Shown: positions 1-6,130 of the stretch, one piece after another
Layout of the letters: each line of letters begins with the position of its first letter
Position numbering within the stretch: position 1 is the stretch's first letter
Assembly: GCA_003230795.1 (NCBI GenBank)
Contig: QIGM01000574.1
Coordinates: forward strand, 1-9,790
DNA length: 9,790 nt
Direction of reading: 5' to 3'
Origin: a bacterium
GTDB lineage: Bacteria; Bdellovibrionota_C; UBA2361; SZUA-149
Notes under the pieces: model-generated
Databases searched by the model: none
The model's input: only the letters and a program-made list of their open reading frames with translations
Told to the model about the DNA's origin: nothing
Program-made: the position numbers and the translations under genes

Positions 1-11
1 AGGTATATCTG

Positions 12-42
12 CCTCAGAGCGGACCCAAAATGCGCTCTGAGG
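12..42. repeat. Perfect 10-bp inverted repeat upstream of first gene
   Basis: CCTCAGAGCG at 12-21 is exactly complementary to CGCTCTGAGG at 33-42, with an 11-nt loop. It ends 35 nt before the first start codon. No T-run follows on the plus strand, so it is a weak terminator candidate; it could end a gene lying left of the window, sit in the 5' leader of the next gene, or be an operator. The structure is seen directly; its role is not decided. Confidence 0.6.
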
Positions 43-77
43 TACGAGGAACAGGGTTTTACTGAAAGAGGTTTACA

Positions 78-980
78 ATGTCGCATGCAGCCAGCCTTCA
101 GCTTTCGCTCCGACGTAGCTCAAGATATCACTCACAATCGCTGCTTAAGCGTTTTCGTGAGAATATTCCGCAGCTTCGTGAACCAGGCAGCTTAGTTTCG
201 TTTTGGCTTCGCTACGCAGTCGCTAGGATACTTCCTAGCAGTTGTGCATTTCTGTTCTATCGCTTAGCAGAGAGCCCGAAACGCAAACAGCGTATTCGCT
301 GCTACAAGTACCTTCATCATTTGGGTGAGATTCCTCGAGAAATTGAATTGTTACTTCTCGAGCGACTCAAAAGGGCAGATCCGAAGTTAGTCGACGAAGA
401 GCTTCACGAAGGTCTGTGCATCGTGAAGTACTTCGCTAAGACAGATTCAAGAGCTCCTCGCGGGCTCGCTAAGATACTAGCTGTCTACTTGGAAAAGTTA
501 ACAGATGATCAAATGCGCTCGATTGATCAAGCCTTCAGTCCACTTTTCCGCGCACTGGCAAACTGCGAAGACGACGTCCTTGACGAAATTGCTGCAATAA
601 CTAGGCATCTGCTTCAGCGGAAAGACAAAACTCGTCTGCAAAACAAACGCTTATTTGGATTCGACCATTATCGTACGCACCTAGCACTTGGAGTTGTTAC
701 GGGAAATCTCGCAACACGAAGCATTGAACATGCGGAAAGATTGCTTAAAGAGCTCGGATTCATTCTCGGATCTGTGCCTAGCGACTCACAACGAAACACC
801 TTACTGACTTTCTTCCCACGGATAATAAACATTATTCGCATAAAAAAGGAGCTTCGTAAGGGAGAGATTTGCCACTCATTACTGCAACTAGAGAAGGAGT
901 CCACAGTCGCTCTTTTCGTAGCACGTGATTCGGATACCCAACGGCAAATTAAGCGGCTCATTGAAATGATTAGGAGCTAA
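78..980 (+). CDS. Hypothetical all-helical protein (300 aa), possible HEAT-like repeats
   Basis: Product not recognised. The start is supported by AAAGAGG at 65-71, six bases before the ATG. The N-terminal ~35 residues are rich in Arg/Ser/His, followed by a moderately hydrophobic stretch (about 39-61) that could be amphipathic or membrane-associated. The rest is predicted by eye to be almost entirely alpha-helical, with alternating charged and Leu/Ile positions as in helical-repeat (HEAT/ARM-like) scaffolds. No catalytic motif is visible. Residues about 200-230 (HLALGVV...LATR...AERLLKEL) resemble residues about 330-363 of the protein at 4674-5945, which suggests distant relationship. It stands alone, with a hairpin terminator ten bases after its stop, and lies across the large inverted repeat from the MoxR/VWA operon. 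A role as client or adaptor of that pair is inference only. Confidence 0.85.
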   Translation: MSHAASLQLSLRRSSRYHSQSLLKRFRENIPQLREPGSLVSFWLRYAVARILPSSCAFLFYRLAESPKRKQRIRCYKYLHHLGEIPREIELLLLERLKRADPKLVDEELHEGLCIVKYFAKTDSRAPRGLAKILAVYLEKLTDDQMRSIDQAFSPLFRALANCEDDVLDEIAAITRHLLQRKDKTRLQNKRLFGFDHYRTHLALGVVTGNLATRSIEHAERLLKELGFILGSVPSDSQRNTLLTFFPRIINIIRIKKELRKGEICHSLLQLEKESTVALFVARDSDTQRQIKRLIEMIRS

Positions 981-989
981 AGCTCAAAT

Positions 990-1040
990 CCTGAGCACGA
1001 TGCCCTCAAAGGTTTCAACCTCGTGCTCAGGAATTATTTT
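990..1040 (+). terminator. Hairpin terminator after the first gene
   Basis: CCTGAGCACGA (990-1000) pairs perfectly over 11 bp with TCGTGCTCAGG (1021-1031), leaving a 20-nt loop that can itself pair partly (AGGTT/AACCT). The stem is followed by AATTATTTT, a T-rich tail. It begins ten bases after the stop of the gene at 78-980, the position expected for an intrinsic terminator. The long loop is atypical. Confidence 0.7.
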
Positions 1041-1087
1041 CTGCTAAAATATCTCAAAGAAGCACTGCTCCCGGAGGCGTAACGTGT

Positions 1088-1223
1088 ATAGTCATCGTGA
1101 AAAGAAATTCCCGATAAATTGCACTGTAGCGGAAATACTTTGATTTGAGAAAGCCCCTTGCTTTGGCAGCAGCCTTCAGTGGAAAAAACCCTGATCGGGT
1201 TTTTGCAGTGTTTTGATGACTAT
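1088..1223 (+). repeat. 136-bp repeat unit, left copy
   Basis: Bounded by ATAGTCATC (1088-1096) and its exact complement GATGACTAT (1215-1223). It is identical in length to the inverted copy at 1375-1510 and matches it at 119 of 136 positions. Most differences cluster at 1114-1124. It contains a small hairpin near the outer end and a strong AT/GC hairpin centred on GATC (1183-1204), which has A6 before and T5 after the GC core and so could stop transcription in both directions. Confidence 0.8.
1183..1204. terminator. Bidirectional terminator-like hairpin in left repeat copy
   Basis: A-run (1183-1188), CCC (1189-1191), TGATC loop, GGG (1197-1199) and T5 (1200-1204) form a symmetric stem with a T-tail on either strand. 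The GC core is only three pairs, so strength may be modest. It could act as a second stop for transcription leaving the gene at 78-980. Confidence 0.4.
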
Positions 1224-1374
1224 CCCCTATGTCTCCTACGGAGGGTCCGTATCAATCGCCACGGAGGCTCTTCTTTCTAGATGAGTATTCATCTAAGTAC
1301 GTAATGCTGCTTTGCAATGGATAGAGAAGCCTGCGTGGCGCTTGAACGTTCCCCCCTGAAAGGGGACAAAAAAT

Positions 1375-1510
1375 ATAGTCATCAAAACACAGCAAAACCC
1401 CGATCAGGGGTTTTTCCACTGAAGGCTGCTACCAAAGCAAGGAACTTTCTCAAATCAAAGAATTGCCGCTACACTCCATGCTGGCGGGAATTCCTTTTCC
1501 CGATGACTAT
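1375..1510 (-). repeat. 136-bp repeat unit, right (inverted) copy
   Basis: Bounded by ATAGTCATC (1375-1383) and GATGACTAT (1502-1510); the terminal match extends outward to ATATAGTCATC/GATGACTATAT (1373-1512). In this copy the outer-end hairpin is better paired (GGGAA with TTCCC when read on the minus strand) than in the left copy. The GATC-centred hairpin at 1394-1415 has four G:C pairs flanked by A4 and T5. Confidence 0.8.
1394..1415. terminator. Bidirectional terminator-like hairpin in right repeat copy
   Basis: AAAA (1394-1397), CCCC (1398-1401), GATCA loop, GGGG (1407-1410) and T5 (1411-1415). It corresponds to the hairpin in the left copy, with one A:T pair replaced by C:G on both sides of the stem, so pairing is kept. 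It could stop transcription arriving from the VWA gene on the minus strand. Confidence 0.4.
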
Positions 1511-1554
1511 ATAACGATGGCAAGGATCTAGAAATTTGTTGGAGATATCGATGG

Positions 1555-1590
1555 AAGAAAACAAGAATCTGCTTCCATGCAGATTCTTGT
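1555..1590 (-). terminator. Intrinsic terminator of the MoxR/VWA operon
   Basis: ACAAGAATCTGC (1561-1572) and GCAGATTCTTGT (1579-1590) form a perfect 12-bp stem with a 6-nt loop. Read on the minus strand, the stem is followed by TTTTCTTCC. It lies 23 bases beyond the stop codon of the VWA gene. An outer pairing, GGAGATA (1541-1547) with TATCTCC (1601-1607), could extend the structure. Confidence 0.8.
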
Positions 1591-1612
1591 GAAACCTTAG
1601 TATCTCCGTTCC

Positions 1613-2899
1613 TCAGGAGATATAAATTGTCGTGGCCCATTCTGGTGGTTTATCTGGTCCTCTATCCATTTGCGGAAGACTAATACCGCTAGGAAGACTG
1701 ACCGGATAGTTAGCGACATTCGGCACATGCGCATCCTTAGAGCCAACGATACCGACAACAACGTCCATTCCACTTGGCTGTGACTTTGGCCAAGGGGTAT
1801 AGCCGTCGGTCAGGACGATACAAATCTCAGGACGAGGCCTATGACGCTCCGCCGCAGCGATTCCAACGCCCATGTCAGTTCCACCGCCGCCAAGTAGTTT
1901 GACCTGCTTAGGGTCAAACACTTGTTGCGCAGGAGTAGCATCCGCATCAACGCAGAACACAGATACCCCGTCATCCGGTGACAAATCACGGGTGATGCCC
2001 CTCACCTCTGCAAGCACCTCGGCCAATAGAGTGGCGTCCATGCTACCGGAGGTATCAAGCACGACCGCAATACCAGGACTTGGATCTACCAATGCGGGCA
2101 TTATCACCTCACCGTAGAAGTCCTGCCGTCGATTGGGCATGCGGTAACTATGATCCGACATTCCCGCACGCTTGGCATAGTTTCTTCGAACGCTACTTCG
2201 AAGCATTGTTTGCCAAGGAACTTTGGGGTTGAGAATTTCATCAGCCCATCGTTCCAAGTCTCCTGGCACACTGCCTGGATTCTTACGCGCGTAGTTTAAG
2301 AGATCACGAGCCACAACATTTCGCACTCGCTCCGCTTCATGCGGCTTTACACCACGAGCGTTCCCGCTAGGGTCTCCATACTCCCACTCTCGCCCTTTTC
2401 CACCGGAGCAACTTCCACAGTCCTGAAAGCCGGGTTTGTTCGCATCCAGAAGAGCTTGAAACTCCTCTCTCCGCTCCATCACCAACTTATAGTATTCTTC
2501 CGCGATAAGCCCCACGGGCATGCCGTAGTGCTTTGGGTGAATGGCAGTTTTTGATAAATCAAGATCTTTCTGTTCCCGAAGATCGTCATTTATTTCGAAA
2601 TCGCCAGCCACATTAAAGAATCCATGCTCAAGACCATGAACGGTGCAACGATTTTCATGTCGTTGCAGCAGATGGCCAAGCTCATGTAGAACGTCAGTTG
2701 CAGCCGTGAGCACAGATACTGACTCCAGGTATGTCGGGTTGTAATAACAACGCCAGTACCTGTCACACGCAAGGGTCAGTATTTCATCTGTCGCCACCGG
2801 CACCATGCGGTAAATGGCCGCACTGTAATACGGCCTCAGTTTCACGATACAGGCTCGCGCTAAGGCAAACTTCTTCTCGACAGAGTCGATAGTGCGCAT
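1613..2899 (-). CDS. DUF2201-type protein: HExxH metallopeptidase-like domain plus VWA domain
   Basis: The 428-residue protein has an N-terminal zinc-metallopeptidase-like domain with HELGH at 72-76, followed by AGDFEIND (98-105) as expected for this family, and a Cys/Gly-rich linker (161-167). A C-terminal VWA domain has a complete MIDAS: DTSGS at 282-286, the GGGGTD turn with Thr341, and Asp365 in LTDGYTPWP. This order and the last motif are typical of the DUF2201 family (recalled, not searched). Proteolytic activity of such proteins is not established; VWA domains bind metal and partners. The start is fixed by AAAGGAGA at 2906-2913, seven bases upstream. It follows the MoxR ATPase gene by 31 bases in the same direction, so the two are very likely co-transcribed and act as an ATPase-VWA pair in the cytoplasm. 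No signal peptide is seen. Confidence 0.92.
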   Translation of the reverse strand: MRTIDSVEKKFALARACIVKLRPYYSAAIYRMVPVATDEILTLACDRYWRCYYNPTYLESVSVLTAATDVLHELGHLLQRHENRCTVHGLEHGFFNVAGDFEINDDLREQKDLDLSKTAIHPKHYGMPVGLIAEEYYKLVMERREEFQALLDANKPGFQDCGSCSGGKGREWEYGDPSGNARGVKPHEAERVRNVVARDLLNYARKNPGSVPGDLERWADEILNPKVPWQTMLRSSVRRNYAKRAGMSDHSYRMPNRRQDFYGEVIMPALVDPSPGIAVVLDTSGSMDATLLAEVLAEVRGITRDLSPDDGVSVFCVDADATPAQQVFDPKQVKLLGGGGTDMGVGIAAAERHRPRPEICIVLTDGYTPWPKSQPSGMDVVVGIVGSKDAHVPNVANYPVSLPSGISLPQMDRGPDKPPEWATTIYIS

Positions 2900-2930
2900 A
2901 GCATTTCTCCTTTCGTTAAAGACAAGTGGT

Positions 2931-4184
2931 TCAGAGAATTCCTGCCTCTTTAAGAACGGAACTGAAATGCATCAGTTCATCTGGAACCGATGATGCATCC
3001 TCAGGGCGAATACTTGCCAGCGAGTACGCATGAGCGATAGGCACATCCTCCGCCCCAACTTCAGCTGCACGTCGCAACACTTTCCATCCTGCGTACCAAC
3101 GAGCTGCGGTAAGGTTACCGGAAATAGCATGCACAACGGACCCAAGTGCGACATACATCAGATCGTCTCTATCACTCGGAAGAGTGCATCCCATGGGATC
3201 CTTCAGAATATCTTCTGGATCTGGAAGATCGAGATTCTCTGCATACGTTACGAACTCAGCTCCTGCGCCATCTCCAACACAACCATTGCAGAGAATGTTA
3301 ATGACCTCCGGTTCCACTCCCGTTGCCATGGCAATGGTGTAGGCCGGCACTAACATATCTAACCAGGTTCGCGGTGAAGACCAGGCACGACTCGCGTCTT
3401 TCTGCTCCTTCGGCATCAGGTGCAGCAACTCTCTCCGGGACTTAATGAAGCCGACTAGCGTTTCCTCGCTTTTGCGTATGCCTTCTTCCCAGTTCTCTGG
3501 AATTTCTGGCATCTTCGGCGTAGGCCATTGATACATCACTCCATGACACCACTCATCAACGTCGACTTCCCAATCGATATGCACAAAGCGATTGGCAAGC
3601 GGCGGCGTAAGATCCCAGTTACCGCTCGTATGCTCCGGAATATTGCCCGCAGCAACGATCACGGTGTTCTTTGGAAGCGCCGTATCGCCTGCAACCTTAT
3701 CGATTGCAATCCTAAGTAGCGCTACCTGAACCGCTGGTCGAGCAGTTGGAAGCTCATCAAGAAACACCATTCCGATCTTGCCGGCGGCATCGGCCTCGAT
3801 GATATTCTTAGCCCACAACGGAGGTGCTAGTCGGACCGCTCCATTCTCAACTTTCGGAACCCCAAACAAGGCGACCAAGGTATCGAATGCTGCATCGACT
3901 TCTTCAACCGAGACGCTATGCTCTTCCATCTTCAACATTTTGTGGAAGAACTTCGCAACGGCCTCTCGATCAACCCTCGGTAACTCCTTCGCCAACACCG
4001 GATGTCCTCCGATATCTGTCGGTTCACGAATCGAGGCAATCACTGTTTCTAGATGATACCCAAGTTCCTTAGCAAGTTGCTCTACTGACTTTGTCTTGCC
4101 AATGCCCGGGTCTCCCCAGATCATCGCAGCCAGACGAGCACGCATGCACAAATACAACGCCAACTTATGGGACGAAACTTTCAT
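2931..4184 (-). CDS. MoxR-type AAA+ ATPase
   Basis: The 417-residue AAA+ protein begins almost directly with its ATPase core: Walker A GDPGIGKT (24-31), a REPTDIGG segment (53-60), Walker B VFLDELP (140-146) with acidic D143/E144, sensor-1 Asn181 in AAGN, an arginine finger candidate Arg199 in ANRF, and a sensor-2 candidate Arg272 in SSPRTW. These features fit the MoxR/AAA_5 group, which uses ATP to remodel or mature client proteins with a VWA partner. The partner gene follows by 31 bases. The start has AAAGGA at 4191-4196 with six-base spacing. The C-terminal ~130 residues are helical and family-specific; substrate unknown. A short upstream ORF overlaps its first 20 bases in another frame, hinting at translational coupling. 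Confidence 0.92.
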   Translation of the reverse strand: MKVSSHKLALYLCMRARLAAMIWGDPGIGKTKSVEQLAKELGYHLETVIASIREPTDIGGHPVLAKELPRVDREAVAKFFHKMLKMEEHSVSVEEVDAAFDTLVALFGVPKVENGAVRLAPPLWAKNIIEADAAGKIGMVFLDELPTARPAVQVALLRIAIDKVAGDTALPKNTVIVAAGNIPEHTSGNWDLTPPLANRFVHIDWEVDVDEWCHGVMYQWPTPKMPEIPENWEEGIRKSEETLVGFIKSRRELLHLMPKEQKDASRAWSSPRTWLDMLVPAYTIAMATGVEPEVINILCNGCVGDGAGAEFVTYAENLDLPDPEDILKDPMGCTLPSDRDDLMYVALGSVVHAISGNLTAARWYAGWKVLRRAAEVGAEDVPIAHAYSLASIRPEDASSVPDELMHFSSVLKEAGIL

Positions 4185-4278
4185 CGCTGTTCCTTTCGAT
4201 GAGTAGAAAAGTAACGTAAGAAGAATTCCTACGCTCAGACGTGTCGCTTATTCGCTCCTTTCTAAAACCTTGTTCCAT
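4165..4278 (-). CDS. Possible 37-aa leader ORF overlapping the MoxR start
   Basis: A short frame starts at ATG 4278-4276 behind a strong GAGGAG site (4285-4290, six-base spacing) and ends at TAA 4167-4165, 20 bases inside the MoxR gene in a shifted frame. Its product is basic and polar (MEQGFRKERISD... ending ...DESFVP) and matches no family I know. The better Shine-Dalgarno site compared with the MoxR gene and the overlapping end are the arrangement expected of a translationally coupled leader. Chance occurrence cannot be excluded at this length. Confidence 0.45.
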   Translation of the reverse strand: MEQGFRKERISDTSERRNSSYVTFLLIERNSDESFVP

Positions 4279-4283
4279 CGATC

Positions 4284-4305
4284 TCTCCTCATTGAGATGA
4301 AGAGA
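4284..4305 (-). promoter_or_regulatory. Hairpin that would cover the leader ORF's ribosome binding site
   Basis: Read as minus-strand RNA, UCUCUUCAU (4305-4297), loop CUCA and AUGAGGAGA (4292-4284) form a 9-bp stem with one G-U pair. The 3' arm contains the GAGGAG site that precedes the short ORF at 4278. If transcription starts upstream of 4305, the fold would hide that site. Structure is seen; regulation is inferred. Confidence 0.45.
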
Positions 4306-4383
4306 CATCAAAACACCTTACCCGAGTGTCTAGCCTTTGATACTCAAAGACCTCACTATGCCACAGCAGAAAGAGCAGAACCG

Positions 4384-4436
4384 AAATGCTTTACCTTGAA
4401 GCAAATGCTTTCATCAGCAACGCATAGAAAAATGCT
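4384..4436. repeat. AAATGCT direct repeats in the divergent regulatory region
   Basis: AAATGCTTT occurs at 4384-4392 and 4403-4411 (19 bases apart), and AAATGCT again at 4430-4436. They lie about 105-160 bases upstream of the leader ORF and about 240-290 bases upstream of the gene at 4674. They could be regulator binding sites, or chance in AT-rich DNA. Confidence 0.4.
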
Positions 4437-4483
4437 AACAGTCACAATGACGATAACCTAGTTCCTTTGAAACTTTCTTCTAT

Positions 4484-4594
4484 TTTCGAGTAGACTACCC
4501 TCTCCTATGCAACTAGACTTAAAGAGTACTTCTTGTTTCGGGTATGACGTATCGCTTCGTTCTTTCTCCGAATAGTTATTCTAGCTTTCGGGTA
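4484..4594 (+). repeat. Three TTTCGRGTA direct repeats about 50 bp apart
   Basis: TTTCGAGTA at 4484-4492, TTTCGGGTA at 4536-4544 and TTTCGGGTA at 4586-4594 are spaced 52 and 50 bases start to start. Each is preceded by TTCT within two or three bases. They lie 80-190 bases before the gene at 4674. The rest of the intergenic stretch 4437-4673 holds no credible gene; a near-palindromic CGCGAATCGCG occurs around 4629-4639. Confidence 0.5.
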
Positions 4595-4673
4595 GCAGAG
4601 TTCACCTCTTCTATCGCAATCGCCTAAGCGCGAATCGCGTGGGAAGAGGCTTCTTTTACTCGGAGGAAGAATT

Positions 4674-5945
4674 ATGAATGGAACTAGTATTGAATCGACT
4701 CAAGGCCTTGAAACCTCAACGCTGTTAAATTTGCAGCGTGGGCAAAGTAAGAGAGTCAAGGGTGCCGCTTCCACGCATCATGCGTTACGAAGCGAATTCG
4801 AAGAGAAGGAAGGGAAAACCGCGACAAAGGCCGAAGTGTATTTTGTCGCAGGGATTTGCCAGATTATCTTCACTTGCTTCGGTTTGTTCCCCTTTTCGGG
4901 ACGCATTCTTTCACGCTGGATTGCTCACGAAGACGAGCGCCTTCATTTGGCTGCATGCATTGCCGCTAAAAACCTCCGTTGGTTTTCCATACCTGCAATC
5001 AGACCAGCTATGGCCTCACTCCTGTCTCACGAAGACGTGAAACGTAGAGTTACCGCATATACCGTGATTGATATTTTGGGTAGCCGTGGAAAAGTCTGCC
5101 TGCCGGATCTTATTGCGGTCTACGAACAGGCCGCAGTTTCCGACATGCGAACGCTCATAGCATGTCTGCGACGCCTTGAGGCCTCTAGTTCGGAGTATGC
5201 ACTCGATCTTCTTCTCGCTTTAGAGCGAAGACCGAGGCGTGCGCTTGAAAGCGATGAACAAGCTCTCATGGAGTCTTTACTAAACGGGATTGCTCGCCAG
5301 GGGTATAAGTCTGCCGAAAACTTTCTGCAGAGCGTCTGGGCATTTCCTCCGGCTGAGCGTTCACCGTTCGCAATTCAAGCGGTCGCAATGCTTATTGACG
5401 GCAAGGATAGTCGTACGTTTACCAAAGGTCGGCACGAAGAATTCCTGCGATTCTACTCCGAGGCAGTAGTTCATAGCGATGTTGGGCAAGAGTTCGGTAG
5501 AAGAAAGCTTTGGGGAAGTCAGCGGCTACCAGATCCAAGCGAGTCCAATCAAGCAGTGTTGCGACTTCAGAGTCGAATATTGAAACGCTATGGCTGTTTT
5601 ACTTCGCTACTTCTTACCCTCGGAGAGGTATTCCCTACGAATGACTTGCCGCGTGCGGTGTTTCATCTCTCGCTGCTTGCTTCTTGTCTGTTGACTTCGA
5701 AGCCAGGTGATATTGACGAGGAGGCACTAGAACTGCTGAGTCGAGAACTGACGATGCTGCCCTTCGTTATTAGCAACGAATTGGTTGAGACATCCTGCTC
5801 AGTGCTAACTCATGGCATTGCACAGCTTCGGCTCGCCAAAACGCAGGGAGACAATGACGCTTACGAAATGGACCTGAAGGCATTGAAGCAACAGCTCGCG
5901 GCAAAGGCTCCGATACTCCTCAGACACTCCAAAAACACGGAGTAG
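4674..5945 (+). CDS. Hypothetical HEAT-like helical protein with hydrophobic N-terminal segment (423 aa)
   Basis: Product not recognised. GGAGGA at 4662-4667 gives a well-spaced ribosome site for the ATG. A polar N-terminus (1-50) leads into a hydrophobic segment at about 55-75 that may be a single membrane or membrane-associated helix. From about 82 onward, helix pairs of HEAT style are visible: RLHLAACIAAKNL (89-101), VKRRVTAYTVIDIL (122-135), DMRTLIACLRRLE (157-169) and EYALDLLLALE (174-184). The C-terminal third is also helical; residues 330-363 (HLSLLASCLLT...ALELLSREL) resemble the protein at 78-980. No enzyme motif is seen. It is transcribed divergently from the MoxR/VWA operon across a ~400-bp regulatory region with repeated motifs, and closed by its own hairpin. 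HEAT repeats usually serve protein binding, so a client or adaptor role is a guess. Confidence 0.85.
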   Translation: MNGTSIESTQGLETSTLLNLQRGQSKRVKGAASTHHALRSEFEEKEGKTATKAEVYFVAGICQIIFTCFGLFPFSGRILSRWIAHEDERLHLAACIAAKNLRWFSIPAIRPAMASLLSHEDVKRRVTAYTVIDILGSRGKVCLPDLIAVYEQAAVSDMRTLIACLRRLEASSSEYALDLLLALERRPRRALESDEQALMESLLNGIARQGYKSAENFLQSVWAFPPAERSPFAIQAVAMLIDGKDSRTFTKGRHEEFLRFYSEAVVHSDVGQEFGRRKLWGSQRLPDPSESNQAVLRLQSRILKRYGCFTSLLLTLGEVFPTNDLPRAVFHLSLLASCLLTSKPGDIDEEALELLSRELTMLPFVISNELVETSCSVLTHGIAQLRLAKTQGDNDAYEMDLKALKQQLAAKAPILLRHSKNTE

Positions 5946-5965
5946 CAGAGGCGTAAGAAGTTCAA

Positions 5966-6009
5966 GATGTGGAAGGAGGTTACACATTAGGTTATCCTCC
6001 TCCCACATC
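5966..6009. terminator. Terminator hairpin between convergent genes
   Basis: GATGTGGAAGGAGG (5966-5979) pairs with CCTCCTCCCACATC (5996-6009) over 14 positions with a single A/C mismatch and a 16-nt loop. It is followed by ATTATAG on the plus strand, a weak T-tail, and begins 20 bases after the stop of the gene at 4674-5945. On the minus strand it lies beyond the lipoprotein gene, so it may serve both. Confidence 0.6.
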
Positions 6010-6010
6010 A

Positions 6011-6130
6011 TTATAGAGGTAGTTCCAGATCTCTTAACTTAGGCGGAGCGTTTTGTTTAGTCGTCACACTAGGAATTTTCTGTTTCTTTACCTTCGGCTC
6101 TCCCCAAGTGACTAGCGAAAATCCTACCAA
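6011..6130 (-). other. Open reading frame of 39 codons after the lipoprotein gene, possible C-terminal remnant
   Basis: Just past the lipoprotein stop, the frame shifted by -1 stays open from TTG at 6130-6128 to TAA at 6013-6011, directly before the terminator hairpin. Its conceptual product is Lys/Pro-rich (GEPKVKKQKIP... APPKLRDLELPL), which looks protein-like. No ribosome site or ATG is seen. It may be a lost or frameshifted tail of the lipoprotein gene, or an open frame by chance. Confidence 0.2.

Larger units (their letters stand above)
1087..1512. mobile_element. Large imperfect inverted-repeat element, MITE-like, no coding capacity
   Basis: The left arm (about 1087-1272) and right arm (about 1327-1512) are inverted copies of one another. 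The outer 136 bp of each arm match at 119 of 136 positions with no gap (87.5%, counted by eye). The inner ~50 bp are more diverged but still recognisable (for example CGCCACGGAGGCT against the complement of AGCCTGCGTGGCG). The centre holds a separate hairpin, TAGATGA (1278-1284) with TCATCTA (1289-1295). The outer ends read TATAGTCATC, and the same motif recurs inverted at the inner border of each 136-bp unit. No transposase is encoded. It lies between convergent genes. It may be two inverted insertions of a small non-autonomous element or one palindromic element; a TA target site is suggested by flanking TA/TATA but no clean duplication is proven. Confidence 0.7.

Noticed and set aside
1084..1143. 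GTG-started 19-codon frame behind GGAGG (1075-1079), running into the left repeat copy
   Set aside because: The same frame is open in the right copy, but the two copies differ by several non-conservative changes and the frame follows from repeat homology. Too short to support as a gene.
1233..1244. CTCCTACGGAGG, reminiscent of a conserved 16S rRNA segment
   Set aside because: Only a short match and no further rRNA similarity around it; it is explained as a small hairpin inside the inverted repeat.
1455..1640. Minus-strand 61-codon frame from inside the VWA gene end through the terminator into the right repeat copy
   Set aside because: It overlaps the VWA gene, reads through the perfect terminator hairpin and ends in repeat sequence, with no ribosome site of its own.
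4270..4461. Plus-strand 63-codon frame in the divergent intergenic region
   Set aside because: TTG start without a ribosome site and no recognisable product; it is complementary to the leader hairpin and repeat region.
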